Shown here: positions 35,926 to 46,109 of the stretch, one piece after another
Position numbering within the stretch: the first letter of the stretch is position 1
Layout: each line of letters opens with the position of its first letter
Source of the DNA: Ancistrus triradiatus
Taxonomy: Eukaryota > Chordata > Actinopteri > Siluriformes > Loricariidae
DNA: 64,000 bases
Direction of reading: 5' to 3'
Assembly (NCBI GenBank): GCA_025084515.1
Contig: JAJAGP010000246.1
Coordinates: 447,001-511,000, forward strand
Notes under the pieces: generated by a model
What the model was told of the DNA's origin: nothing
What the model saw: only the letters and a program-made list of their open reading frames with translations
The model's database searches: none
Program-made: the position numbers and the translations under genes

Positions 35926-36524
35926 TGTAGAGCAGGAGAGTGGCCGGTGAGCATTAGCTCCAGAGTTTTACTGTTTTATTCAGCCTCACAGCATCTAAGC
36001 AAAAAAACAACAAAAAAAAACCCACCATGATTATTCAGGGTTCTTTGTCATTCATGTCTTATTCACTCTGGCCTCAGCTCTCTCTCTCTTCTTGGTCCCA
36101 GTCCCAGCTTTGCTTATTTATTTATCCCTCTCACATCTTGTTCCACCAGGCCAACTTTACTACATTTATCAGCTCATGAAAAATCATGAGCGCTTAGCGA
36201 GGGTACCCGGCTGCAGGAGAGGGAATTAGGAGGACAGGATTGTTTACGCCAGGCCTCTGCTGCAGCATAATGGATCACTACATATTTTCTATATTGAATT
36301 AGCAGGTACATTACAGGTATGCAGCGTTTAAGGACCGCGCTACGCCGTGTGAATCGGCTCGTTGATCGAGATAGATGCTCATCAGACATTAGCATAGTCA
36401 CGTCGTCTTTGTAGGCTGCTGGAATGTTGTGTGCGACCAATACATAAATGAAAACAAGTGGAACACTACCATCTACACACCATCCAAGGCTAAACTGTTA
36501 TCTCATGACTTTTTGATTTTATGA
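35926..36524. other. Intron DNA between two blocks of the tandem array
   Basis: No exon or known repeat was recognised. Confidence 0.35.
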
Positions 36525-37215
36525 CTTTTTGAGATTTGAGAATAAGTCGTAGTATTTCGAGAATAAAGTGAGAATATTTTGAGAAAACTCACAGTTTACT
36601 GGAAATAGTCGTAGTATTTTGAGAATAAAGTCGCAGTATTTCGAGGGTGAAATTGTAAAATTGAGAATAAGTCATCGAGAATCGAGAAAAGTCGTAATAT
36701 TTTCAGAATAAAGTCGTAATATTTCGATTATGAAGTTGTAATATTTAGAAAATAAACTTAATATTTTGATAAGTCGCAGTATTTTGAGAATAAATTCATA
36801 ATATTTCTGAAAAAGTTGTAATTTTTCTACAATAAAGTCACAATATTTGAGAATAGTCGTAATATTTCGACAATAAAATCTTAATATTTTGAGAATAAAG
36901 CCGTATTTTGTAAATGTCAGTATTTTGCAAATAAAGTCATATTTTGAGAATAAGTCGTAATATTTTGAGAACAGTCATAATACTGCAAAATAAACTTGCA
37001 GTATTTTGAGAATAAATTTGTAATATTTCGAAAAAAGTTGTAATTTTCAGAATAAAGTTGTAATATCTCGAGAATAGTCTTAATTTTTAAAGCCATAATA
37101 TTTTGAGAATAAAGTTACAATACAGTCGCAGTAATTTGATTATAAAGTCGGAATATTTTGAGAATAAATTCATAATATTTTGAGAATAAAGTTGTAGTAT
37201 TTCAAGAATAAAGAA
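36525..37215. repeat. Second block of the 22-bp tandem array
   Basis: It has the same gagaataaagtcgtaatatt-type unit as 34290-35450, more diverged, with short indels. A few more units occur inverted at 37634-37675 (cttgaaatactatgacttta). Confidence 0.92.
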
Positions 37216-37829
37216 CGGCTTCAATTGGTTGAAATATTCAATAAATAACCATAAATGGTTCTTCTGTGCGTTTCCTTCAGTTAGTTTAAAACCACCAGAA
37301 AACACATTCCAGTTTTGAAAGTGGAGCATATTTACAGTACAAACCTTGGTGAACTATGAGGCCAAAAACCAACCAACAAGCACAATAATTGTTCATTAAT
37401 CGTAATGTTCCATCAGTCGTGATGTTGATCTGGGGTCCTATTGCCCAGCTCTACGCAGAAGTATATTATATTCATTCCTTCATGTTCTTATCAGCTTAAC
37501 CCTGGTCAGGATCGCGGGAAAGCCACTGCATAGCCGGCGGCACTTCCTATATTATGTTTTAATAAACTTTATTAAATCCTCTACGTCCTTCCTTTTCAGT
37601 TAGGCTACAGTGTAAAGTTTCAGCATTTCGTCTTGAAATACTATGACTTTATTCTCAAAATATTTCGAGTTTATTATCCAAATCCGAACAGAATGTTTTT
37701 TGAGTGGCCTTACATGTTACCTAGCGTTGGAGGAATGAGCAGACGATGTGCAATGACGATTAACAACGGTCAGTGTAGCCAAGAAAATAATAACCAAACT
37801 GATAGTGATAACAAAGACAATCAAAAATC
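37216..37829. other. Intron DNA with an inverted remnant of the tandem repeat
   Basis: About two inverted units of the 22-bp repeat lie at 37634-37675. A piece of the cctggtcaggatcg-type dispersed repeat lies near 37500. No gene was recognised. Confidence 0.4.
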
Positions 37830-37858
37830 TAATAATAATAATAATAATAATAATAATT
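37830..37858 (+). repeat. (AAT)n microsatellite
   Basis: About nine uninterrupted AAT units. Confidence 0.95.
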
Positions 37859-37899
37859 AAGGTCAACCAAGGAAGACACAGCAAACCGAAACGCGAGGG

Positions 37900-38560
37900 G
37901 AACAAGGAAAATCTAACGCCGGCAACGAGGGAAATGAAGGTAGCTAGAGGCCGCAGTGGCTAGCGGCAGCTCACGAAACAGGATAGGACGGAGAAATACC
38001 GAGGGTAACAAGGGGCCTCCGTAGCAAACGGTAAGGAACCGGAGGAAGCGGGGAGCTACCGAAGCTAATGGAAGGCTAAGAGAAGCTGCAGGATTTAGCG
38101 GAAGAGCTAACGATAAGGCCGCGGAGGTAACGGAGGGAACCGGAGGACTAAAGGGGAGCTAACAGTAGACCACTGGATAGAACAGAGAACTACCGAGGGC
38201 AACGAGGGGCCACCGTAGCAAGCGGCAAGGAACCGGAGGAAGCGGGGAGCTACGCTACCAAAGCTAATGGAAGGCTAAGGGAAGCTACAGGAGTTAGCGG
38301 AAGGGCTAACGAGAAGGCCGCGGAGGTAATGGAGGGAACCAGAGGTGGCCAGAGGCCGCCGTGCTAACCGAGACTAAAGGGGAGCTAACGGTAGACATCC
38401 GGATAGGATGGAGAAATACCGAGGGCAACAAGGGGCAAGTAGCAAGCGGTAAGGAACCGGAGGAAGCGGAGAGCTAGTGAAGTGCTAGGCTAGGCTAAGA
38501 GAAGCTACAGGAGTTAGCGGAATGGGTAACAAGAAGGCCGCGGAGGTTAGCGTAGCAACA
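37900..38560. repeat. GC-rich tandem array, about 200-bp unit
   Basis: About three copies of a G-rich unit. The marker ggaggaagcg occurs at 38041, 38235 and 38459 (spacing 194 and 224). Other shared words are gggaaccggagg, aaggccgcggaggtaa, gaccatccggatag-like and accgagggcaac. The composition differs sharply from the surrounding AT-rich DNA. No coding function is inferred. Confidence 0.85.
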
Positions 38561-39009
38561 CGGGGCTAACACACAGACATGAATACCACCGGAACCGCGA
38601 GTTGAAAAGAATAGAGTGCAGTCGCAGCCGCGAATAGGAGGGCCCAGCGGACACAGCCGCACCAGGGGCAGGATGGCCTAGGCTGCAAACAAGGAAGTCC
38701 GGGAGTGGCTGGAACCATAAACGAAAACATAATCCAGCGGGTGAAACCGCAACGCAAAATCCCAAGTGAAGAGAAAGGAACCATACATCCAAAACTGAAG
38801 CAACAGAGCACCCAGAGCCAATGCTCCCGCCACGCAAGCGGGAACATGCAGCTTAAATAGAGCACCCTAGCTGCGAGCGGTAGCAATAATCCAAACACAA
38901 ATGAGTTCCAGGTGGGGCCGCGGCCATGTTTCCTGCGCATGGGATTGTGGGCGATGTAGTCCCAAATCACTCACGGAGGCAAAATCCCGCTCAGGCCGCG
39001 GAACATAAC
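38561..39009 (-). mobile_element. Possible solo LTR, minus strand
   Basis: Read on the minus strand it starts tgttatgttccgcggcctga. A TATA-like ctctatttaagc lies about 150 bases in (complement of 38853-38864), and a GC-rich stretch follows that continues into the 200-bp array. A TG start with a promoter inside is what an LTR retrotransposon end looks like. I could not confirm a CA end or a target duplication, so this is tentative. A 134-codon minus frame inside it has no domain. Confidence 0.3.
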
Positions 39010-39699
39010 ACTACAATGCAGTCATAAGTATTAGTTAGCCCTGTGCCGTCTCTCATAGTCTTATAGGTGTTCTGTAGCACCTGGAGGTCCTGGAGGAACG
39101 CTGTTCCATTTCACTGTGTACTGTACACACTCTGTATGGCAGGAATGACAAAACCCACTTGATACTTGGATGTCTCCAGTCTGCTGCACTCGAAGTGAAG
39201 TGCCAGAAAATCCAGCGTGACCTAGTCGAGGAGTGGGTTTGCGTTTCTCTGCGCCGTCAGAACCTCACTCCTCAGTTCTGCACTCCCGTACTGCATACTG
39301 TTTCCCATACTGCTTCTTCCACTTCACTGTGGGTCTGTCTATGTTTATGTTCAACTCGCTGCTAGAAATCAGACAGTCTACAACCCCGTGACCTCGCCTG
39401 CTCATTAGGAAAACCGTGTCTCGTTAGCGGGTATCGGCTGGCACTAACTGCCACTTAAAAGTCCATCGCGCTTCACCACTGCTGTTTTCACCCTGCCCTT
39501 GTCTGTCGCTATCAGCTGCTGCGTCCCATGCCACCTCTCTCCAAGCCTACTGTGCAATAGGGGTGGGTGGTATGGCCCAAATCCTGTATGACATTATAAT
39601 ATTCAGGTAAATATAGACTAGGATATGATCGTGTAACGGGTATTCCAATAAATAGCTGCTAGAAAAACCTGTGAACAGAAACATGCAGTACGAAATATA
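39010..39699. other. Intron DNA with a hAT-type fragment
   Basis: At 39557-39640 the sequence aggggtgggtggtatggccc, followed by catgata-like words, resembles a decayed hAT miniature element. The rest is unassigned. Confidence 0.35.
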
Positions 39700-39942
39700 C
39701 ACGGAAAGTATTCAGACCCTCTCACGGTTTTCACATTTTGTTATGGTGCTACGTTGTGTAAGAAAAGAAACAAAACATATCAAGTTTCTCCCATCATTCT
39801 GCACTAAACAGAATTGTAGAATTTATTTGCAAATTTATTAAAAAGGAAAAAGCATGAAGGGGAAACGAGAAACTTGATTTCCAGCACAAGGCTGAAACTA
39901 AAAACGTGAAAAAAGGGAAAGGACTTCCCAAATGCATTGTGT
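39700..39942. mobile_element. Short Tc1-related miniature element
   Basis: The left end (cacggaaagtattcagaccc, then cacattttgttatg) and the right end (acgtgaaaaaagggaaagga, then cccaaatgc) are approximate inverted repeats of a known fish Tc1 terminus. The interior is only about 150 bases (tttgcaaatttattaaaaag). Confidence 0.6.
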
Positions 39943-39970
39943 GTGTGAATTAATGTATACATATTATATA

Positions 39971-41169
39971 ACTGCCTGGTCAAAAAGAAAGGTCACCACC
40001 TGGATTAAACTAAGCAAATAGTATAGTAAAAAAAGAGCCTCTCATCGGATAATTACTGCATTGGTGATTGTTTCATCTGGCAGCAAGGTCTTTAACTTTA
40101 ACTGATGCAGTGAGCAGCTTCTCATTTGTTAAAAGAACCATGTCAAAAGACGCATCCTGTGGTCGTGGAAAAGATGTTCATCTGTTTCAGAGGGTCAGAT
40201 TATTGGCATCCATCATGCAAAAAAAAACATCTAAGGAGATAACTACTGAAATCGGGTTAAGAACTGTCCAACACATTATTAATAAGTGGAAGGACAGTGG
40301 GGAAATATCATCTTCGAGGAAGGAATGTGATTGGAAAAAAATCTTGAATGATCGTGATCGGCGATCATTTAAATGTTTGGTGAAATCGTAGAAAAACAAC
40401 AGTAGAACTTAGGGATATGTTTAATAGTGAAAGTGAACAGCTTAACAGCTTCCCCTTAAGACTTACCAGCTATGTAGCCTTAAGAAAACCACTTGTCAGT
40501 GAGGCTAACTGGAAAAAAAACAGCTTCAATTTGCTAAGGAGTGTAAAGATTGGACTCTGGAGCAATGGAAGAAGATCATGTGGTCTGATGAGTCCAGATT
40601 TACCCTGTTCCAGAGTGATGGGCGCATCAGGGTAAGAAGAGAGGTGGCTGAAGTGATGCTCCCATCATGCCTAGGGCCTACTGTACAAGCCTGTGGGGAT
40701 GGAGCTATGATATGGGGTTGCTGCAGTGGGCCAGGTCTAGGTTCAGCAAAGAATGAGGTCACCTTGACTGCCTGAATATTCTGAACGACCAGGTTATTCC
40801 ATCAATGGATTTCTTCCCTTTCTTCCAAGATGACGATGCCAGGATTCATCGGGTTCAAATTGTGAAAGAGTGGTTCCAGGGAGCATGAGCCATCATTATC
40901 ACACATGGATTGGTCACCACAGAGTCCAGACCTGAACCCCATTGAGAATCTTTGGGATGTGCTGGAGAAAACTTTGCGCAGTGGAACAAATCTCCCATCA
41001 TCAATACAAGATCTTGGGAAAAAAATGAATGCGACTCTGGACAGAAATAAATGTTGTGACATTGCAGAAGCTTGTGGAGACGATGCCACAGCGAATGCGT
41101 GCCATAATCAAAGCTAAAGGCGGCCCAACCGAATATTAGTGTGTGACCTTTTTTTTTTGGCCAGGAAGT
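39971..41169 (+). mobile_element. Tc1-like transposon, family E
   Basis: The terminal repeats are short: actgcctggtcaaaaagaaa at the left and cctttttttttggccaggaa at the right. A TA precedes the left end. The length is about 1.2 kb, and the transposase occupies most of it on the plus strand. Confidence 0.88.
40140..41117 (+). pseudogene. Nearly complete but broken Tc1 transposase, family E
   Basis: The start is at 40140 (MSKDASCGRGKD). The helix-turn-helix region follows (SKEITTEIGLRTVQHIINKW), then a premature stop at about 40389-40391. The catalytic domain reads in pieces: IMWSDESRFTLFQ with the first Asp (about 40575-40610), a QDDDARIHR second-Asp block (about 40827-40853), and SPDLNPIENLWDVLEKTLR with the third acidic residue (about 40920-40980). 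The frame ends with a natural-looking stop at 41115-41117. Only a few disruptions separate it from an open gene, which suggests it is younger than the family D and F relics. Confidence 0.87.
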
Positions 41170-41227
41170 GTGTGTGTGTATAGAGAGAGAGCCAAATAGA
41201 TGCCATCTGTCACCTCAAACTCCATCA

Positions 41228-41400
41228 GGTTTGAGTCCCAGTCTGGCTGCTGCCTGTGTGGAGTTTGTAGGTTCTCTGCTTGTCCGTGTGGTTTTCCTCC
41301 CACATTCCAATGACATGCATTAGGTCACCTTTATCCATTGTGCCCTACATGTACATGTAACCCGGAATTGGATTAAACGAGTATGGAGAGTGAGTGAGTG
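41228..41400 (+). repeat. Dispersed fish repeat (gttctctgcttgtcc type)
   Basis: The blocks tgtgtggagtttgtaggttc, ggttttcctcccacattcca and aatgacatgcat belong to a very common fish dispersed repeat. A related copy lies at 50865-51015. Confidence 0.6.
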
Positions 41401-41729
41401 GTTTAGCATGAGCTCTGTCTTCACAGTAAATGACAGATCCTAATCTCTCTTAGCCATGCGTCTTTGATGATTATGATTCCCTCATAATTGGTTGGGGAGA
41501 GAATAAAAAGAAGAGAGAGAGAGAGCTGCTCGCCAAAAGACATTGTTCCTCTATTGTGTGGAAGTGTAAAGCAACACCATTAGTTCATTTGCCAATTTCT
41601 ATGGGCTGTCATGCCAGAGATCCCAGACGCCACCAAGAAATAAGCACTTATTTAACTAGTTTGTAAAATTTTCCATTCACGATGTTGGCGATTAATAAAC
41701 CGCCAAGTGGTCTGTGTAAGGAAACTATA
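41401..41729. other. Intron DNA, no recognised gene
   Basis: Nothing was recognised apart from a short GA-rich run near 41510. Confidence 0.3.
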
Positions 41730-41820
41730 CTCCCGGCCACTCTTAGGTACACCGCATGTTAACGCAAATATCCAATCAGCCAATCATACGGCAGAAACTC
41801 CGTGCGTTTGAGAAAGTAGA
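41730..41820 (+). mobile_element. Tc1 family D, terminal fragment
   Basis: The sequence ctcccggccactcttaggta then atccaatcagccaatcatac matches the terminal repeat and leader of family D. Confidence 0.7.
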
Positions 41821-42170
41821 AAAGTTTTCAGAAGAGATTTAAATTCTAGAATAGTTGAAGGAGACCTAACAGACGAAGGAAGAGAGTTCCAGAGGGTGGG
41901 AGCCGCCACAACAAAGGATCTCCCACCCATGGAGGAAAGCCTGAACCTAGGGACAGAGAGGAGGTTAGAGTCAGTGGAATGCAGCGACCGGGCAGGAGTG
42001 TAACCATGGACTGTATTGCAGAGACAGAGTGGAGCAAGACCATGGAGGGATTTAAATGTCAGTAGTAGAACTTGTACTGGATGTGTTTATGAATCGGGAG
42101 CCAGTGCAGTTGGGATAAAACAGGAGTGATGTGATCAAATATTTTGTGGTTTGGTTTGGAGAGATGCTGA
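41821..42170 (-). mobile_element. Non-LTR retrotransposon (LINE) 3' coding fragment
   Basis: The minus-strand translation gives the conserved C-terminal region that follows the reverse transcriptase in many fish L2/CR1/Rex-type LINEs. In order: HITPVLSQLHWLPIHKHIQY, TFKSLHGLAP, YTPARSLHSTDSNLLSVPRF, GRSFVVAAPTLWNSLPSSVR. A single missing base near 42070 shifts the frame between the first two blocks. There is no reverse-transcriptase catalytic motif, so it is a 5'-truncated remnant. Confidence 0.85.
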
Positions 42171-42188
42171 AACAGTAATAAAGTCAGC

Positions 42189-42330
42189 TCTTACAGCCTA
42201 AGACATGTCTGTCGTAAGGTTACAAAACATTTAAGAACAGCGTTTCCAAGAAAACAGCTTAGAAAATGTAAGACGTTATTTGAAGAATAACAATTTGAAA
42301 TCTTTTTTTGAGACACTTGGTGAATCCGGC
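42189..42330. repeat. Dispersed miniature repeat
   Basis: The words taagacatgtctgtcgtaag at the left and ggtgaatccggccc at the right are typical of a common fish DNA-transposon-derived repeat. The class was not determined. Confidence 0.4.
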
Positions 42331-43127
42331 CCCAGCTCTCGCACAAAATCAAGCGTGAGCTCGATAAGTTTTTCGGTCTTGGCCCTGAGAGTTTTAGAGA
42401 AGCTTTTTTCAAAGAGCTCGAGTTCCTGTTTAAGCCCTGCTGAAGCTGATCCCAGTACAGCCAAAGGAGACTAGAAACAAAGCCAGCATGTTCCAGCAGC
42501 AGGTTTAGCCCACAGTAGAAAGACGGCTAATTTTTCATATTGTGTCTTTAGATCCTTCCTACATCAGCGCGCCGACCCCCCTCGTTCTGGGTGCTGTCGG
42601 TTCTACCCGATCTCATCTGCAGGAATATAAACTACCTGTCAGAAAGCGCCTTTCTGTCGAATTCATATCAGAAAGCAAAACATAGAGGGCCGAGGTCAGG
42701 GGGAGCTCTTTTAAATTATTCATAAGCATCTCTTCCTCGCTCGCCGTCTTCAGCTGCTGTTGCCCAGTTTGTATCGCCTCCGCTGCCACCGAGGGCATCT
42801 GTCACGCTTTAAGAGAAATCGAAGAAGAGGGAGAATGAACTTTGGAAGTGTTATTGATTCATCGTGTCACTCTGTATGTGTTTTCATTTGCCCATTTCGT
42901 CTGGCTGGAGAATTGTGTAGATTTGTATTCCACCAGTTAGTGTCATGAGAGACATCATCATTAGGAATGGCCTTTGGACTGGAGTTTAGGTGCTATTTGT
43001 GTTTGTATCTTTTTTTTTTTTTTGCCTTTGGTTAACAGTTCAATGCCAGGTCTGCTTTGGCACACGTTCTTGGCAAGTGCAGCCGTGAAAGAATTTGGTC
43101 CTCCTTGTAGGTATTCTATGTTATTAT
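42331..43127. other. Intron DNA, partly conserved-looking
   Basis: The stretch 42500-42850 is of mixed composition without known repeats and could be a conserved non-coding element. A 62-codon minus frame at 42276-42464 has no known domain. Confidence 0.3.
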
Positions 43128-43921
43128 CAAGTCAAGTCTATTTCTATAGCGCTTTTATTTGTAATGGAGCATCGTCTCAAAGCAGCTTTTCAACTGTATT
43201 AACCCACATCCCTAATTGGACAAGCCTAGGGCAACAGTGGCAAGGAAAAACTCTCTAAACATTATAAGGAAGACCTTTCTTGAGGAGGACCAAGACTTAA
43301 AGAGGAACCTGACCTCCTTGGGAGGCCTAGATGTTATGAATAAGAAGTAAGCTCAGTAATAGTTTAAATAAATAGAACCTAAGTATAATAATACAACATA
43401 TAGACTATGATAAAGAGAATACCACAATATAGAGTATAATAAAAATAGAATATAAAACTATATAATAGTAGACATTGTATATTTAAATAAAAAGAAAGAA
43501 CAGCTTAATTTGAGGACTCTAGCCTTATATTCCCTATTTTATCATATTCTAATTTATCATAGTCTTAAATATTATTATTATTAATATATTAAATTATATT
43601 TTTATGTTTAAATTATATTTTCTTTAATTGTTATCTCTATTTTCAATGTAGCTTCTGTTTATTTAAATGTATTAAATTACTATAAACTTAATTAGGTTAA
43701 TTAGTTTATTTCTTACATATAACATCTAGGCTACCAAGGAGGTCGGGTCCCTTTTTGAGTCTTGGTCCTCATGAGGTTTCTTCATAACGTTTAGGGAGTT
43801 TTACCTTGCCCCTGCCGCCCTAGACTTGCCTGATTAGCACATTGGGCCTAGACAGTTGTAAAGCTGCTTTGAGACAATGCTCCATTGTAAAAAGCGCTAT
43901 AGAAATAAGCTTGAATTTGAC
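43128..43921. mobile_element. Foldback element with about 200-bp inverted arms
   Basis: The left arm (43128-43340) reads tcaagtctatttctatagcg, then ggagcatcgtctcaaagcag, cctagggcaacagtggcaag and aaaactctctaaacattata. The right arm (43715-43921) carries the same words in reverse complement and ends cgctatagaaataagcttga. The AT-rich centre (43350-43710) has no coding potential. Single arms occur at 12766, 30770, 51093 and 54300. It is a non-autonomous DNA element, class unknown. Confidence 0.88.
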
Positions 43922-44867
43922 TATTGATGATATGATAATGATTTCATTTGGTGTTTCCCAACCACATCAGCGTGGCGTGAGAAATCATCAGGTGTGCCTT
44001 GGAAGATTATCCAGTTTCACCTGATTGGTATTCAAAGCCAGCAGCGAGTAGTGACAGGCAGAACAATTACATTGTCTTCCACTAGAGGGCAGTAAGATAT
44101 CAGCTTTGAGTTCAACTAAACAGGCCCAGGTTTCACTGAGTAAGCAAATTAAGTAAATTGAGACTAAATGTATTATATTTCAATAAATATACTTTCTGTG
44201 ACATTTTTGTTTGGTGGTGTGCCTTGTGATTTTTCTAATGGGAAATACGTGCCGTGGCTCAAACAGGTTGTTAAGCACTGATTTAATTAGCAGATGTTTA
44301 GTGCAGACGCTTGGATGTTGTCATAGTTGCCATGCTATTTGAGAACGAACCCAAACCTGTTCCTTGTTGGTTGAAAAGGGCTATGAGGACTCCAAGGGGT
44401 ACTGGGAGAAGAGCTCTGAGTGTCAGGTATGTATGTGGATTCAGCTTTGCCATCAAGAGGAATTTCAGTACAGGTGAACCCTGATTTACGAAGGGGATAC
44501 GTTCCGACAAATCAAAGTTGAATTAAGAATTGCTCAGTTACCATGGGAGGGTCCAAGAGAGTGTCTTGCTGTGTATTGCTTTCCAGAAATTTTAAATCCA
44601 GAGTGTGGTTTGTGCTGAATATGTATTTATGGGTGTTATTGGATTCCTAGCCTATCGTAAAACAGTTAGTGGCTGTACTGTCTGTAATTTCACATTGAAC
44701 ATTTCTTTTCTGATTATTGCTGAGCAAAGGTGTTGCCATAAGTTCACTCCATCAGTGGACGTTTAACGATCCGTGGGTTTCTTAGGGCTGATCGATGCGA
44801 GGCTTTGATTTTCCACTCGTTAAAGCCTCGAGCTGATGTCCTCCTTGTTGTTTGTGTCCGTCTTTAG
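43922..44867 (+). other. End of the large serpin intron
   Basis: No repeat was recognised with confidence. The final stretch ctccttgttgtttgtgtccg then tctttag is a good polypyrimidine tract and acceptor for the last serpin exon. Confidence 0.6.
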
Positions 44868-45158
44868 AAGCAGTTAGTCGCGTTGGGCGTGGTGGATGCC
44901 TGGGACCAGGAGGCTGCGGATTTCTCCAGCTTGGGTAGGGACAAGCTTCATCTGTCGGACGTCCTTCATTGGGCGTCGCTGGAGCTGGCGCTGGACTCGG
45001 GTAGTGAGGACGGGGCAGAGGAGGAAGAGCATGTGAAGAAACTGTTTTACGCAGACCATTCCTTCATGGTTCTAGTGAAGGATAACAGCAGTGGGGCTCT
45101 GCTGATGCTGGGAGCTCTGGATCTGGCCGAGGGGAAAGCGCTGCACGACGAGCTCTAA
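44868..45158 (+). CDS. serpinh1-like: HSP47-type serpin (SERPINH family), last coding exon
   Basis: Acceptor tctttag ends at 44867. The frame opens in phase 0 with KQLVALGVVDAWDQEAADFS (HSP47: [20 protein letters not shown]) and ends HDEL-stop, an ER retention signal equivalent to RDEL in mammalian HSP47. The KLFYADH motif is conserved. In human and dog HSP47 its Leu381, Tyr383 and Asp385 contact collagen, so the binding site looks kept. The segment that would be the reactive loop is short and very acidic (DSGSEDGAEEEEH) and lacks the small-residue hinge of inhibitory serpins. It encodes 96 residues. No AATAAA or ATTAAA was found in the next 700 bases. The protein should reside in the ER lumen and act on procollagen. 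The exact paralog is uncertain. Confidence 0.95.
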   Translation, partial: KQLVALGVVDAWDQEAADFSSLGRDKLHLSDVLHWASLELALDSGSEDGAEEEEHVKKLFYADHSFMVLVKDNSSGALLMLGALDLAEGKALHDEL

Positions 45159-45885
45159 AGGTTATGTGGAACGTCAGAGCGATCATGAGCCAATCAGAGA
45201 CGGGCTCGCAATCAGCCGAGCCATTTGTTCAGTCACCCTGTAATTTGTTTTTGATCCATGTCTAATGGAGTAGGTGTTACCGAAGGTTCCGTTCGAGAAG
45301 TTTCTCCATGTGCTAGACGCGTTTGGCTCGGTCCTAATGCCTTTTCTGTACCAAAAAAAAGAAAGAAAACTTGGTTAAGGGTTGGCTGTCACTTCTAACA
45401 CCCATCAAGACCTGTTAAATGTGTAAGAGGAGCAGAATGGAAAGTTCAAAGTGGTTTAACAGCGCCTACATGAAGAGAGCATTCCTACACAGACAGACTC
45501 AGCCAGGCTTAAAAAAGTAGTTTCTCAACCTGATCTCTCCAGCCTGTGTGTTATTATCAGGGAAGATTTTTCTACAAAGAAAAAGCATCATATATAACAA
45601 CAGTATTTAAAACAAACTTGCAGTAAAAGTTTTAAATAGTTAAAAAACTTATGCAAGAGTTTACACATCATTTTCTGAATGAAAAGAATGTAAGCTTTGC
45701 AGAAAACCTATTTTAAATGCATAAATTTTGAAACGTAATTCCCATTTTTAAAAGCAAGGTCACCTTTTTCTAAAAGATTTTTGGTAAAGTCTCAAAACAT
45801 AACTGATTCGTTTTAACAGTGCTGGGAGGATTACTGTTGAAAAGTATTTCACTACGGATTACAGAATACGTGCCCTTAAACGTAC
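45159..45885 (+). other. 3' untranslated and downstream sequence of the serpin gene
   Basis: It follows the stop codon. I see no canonical poly-A signal and no repeat here. The end of the transcript cannot be placed. Confidence 0.45.
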
Positions 45886-46072
45886 AGTACTTTGCAAAAG
45901 TCTTAGGCCACCTTGGATTAGATATAGTATTGTTTTAACAGTGGAAATGAGGGTTATTCAGTGACGAGTCCAAGTTATAAACATATGGGTCCAGTCGAGA
46001 ATATGTTATATATGGTCATTATATCATTGCTAAAAACAAATCTAATGGTGGCCTAAGACTTTTGCACAGTAC
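45886..46072. mobile_element. Miniature Tc1-type element (gcaaaagtcttagg family), copy 1
   Basis: It is 187 bp long with ends cagtactttgcaaaagtctt and taagacttttgcacagta in inverted orientation, preceded by TA. The interior has no coding capacity. Other copies are at 52516-52904 and 60640-60956. Confidence 0.85.
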
Positions 46073-46109
46073 GATATGATAAATACTTGTAAAGTATAAT
46101 AACATAAGT

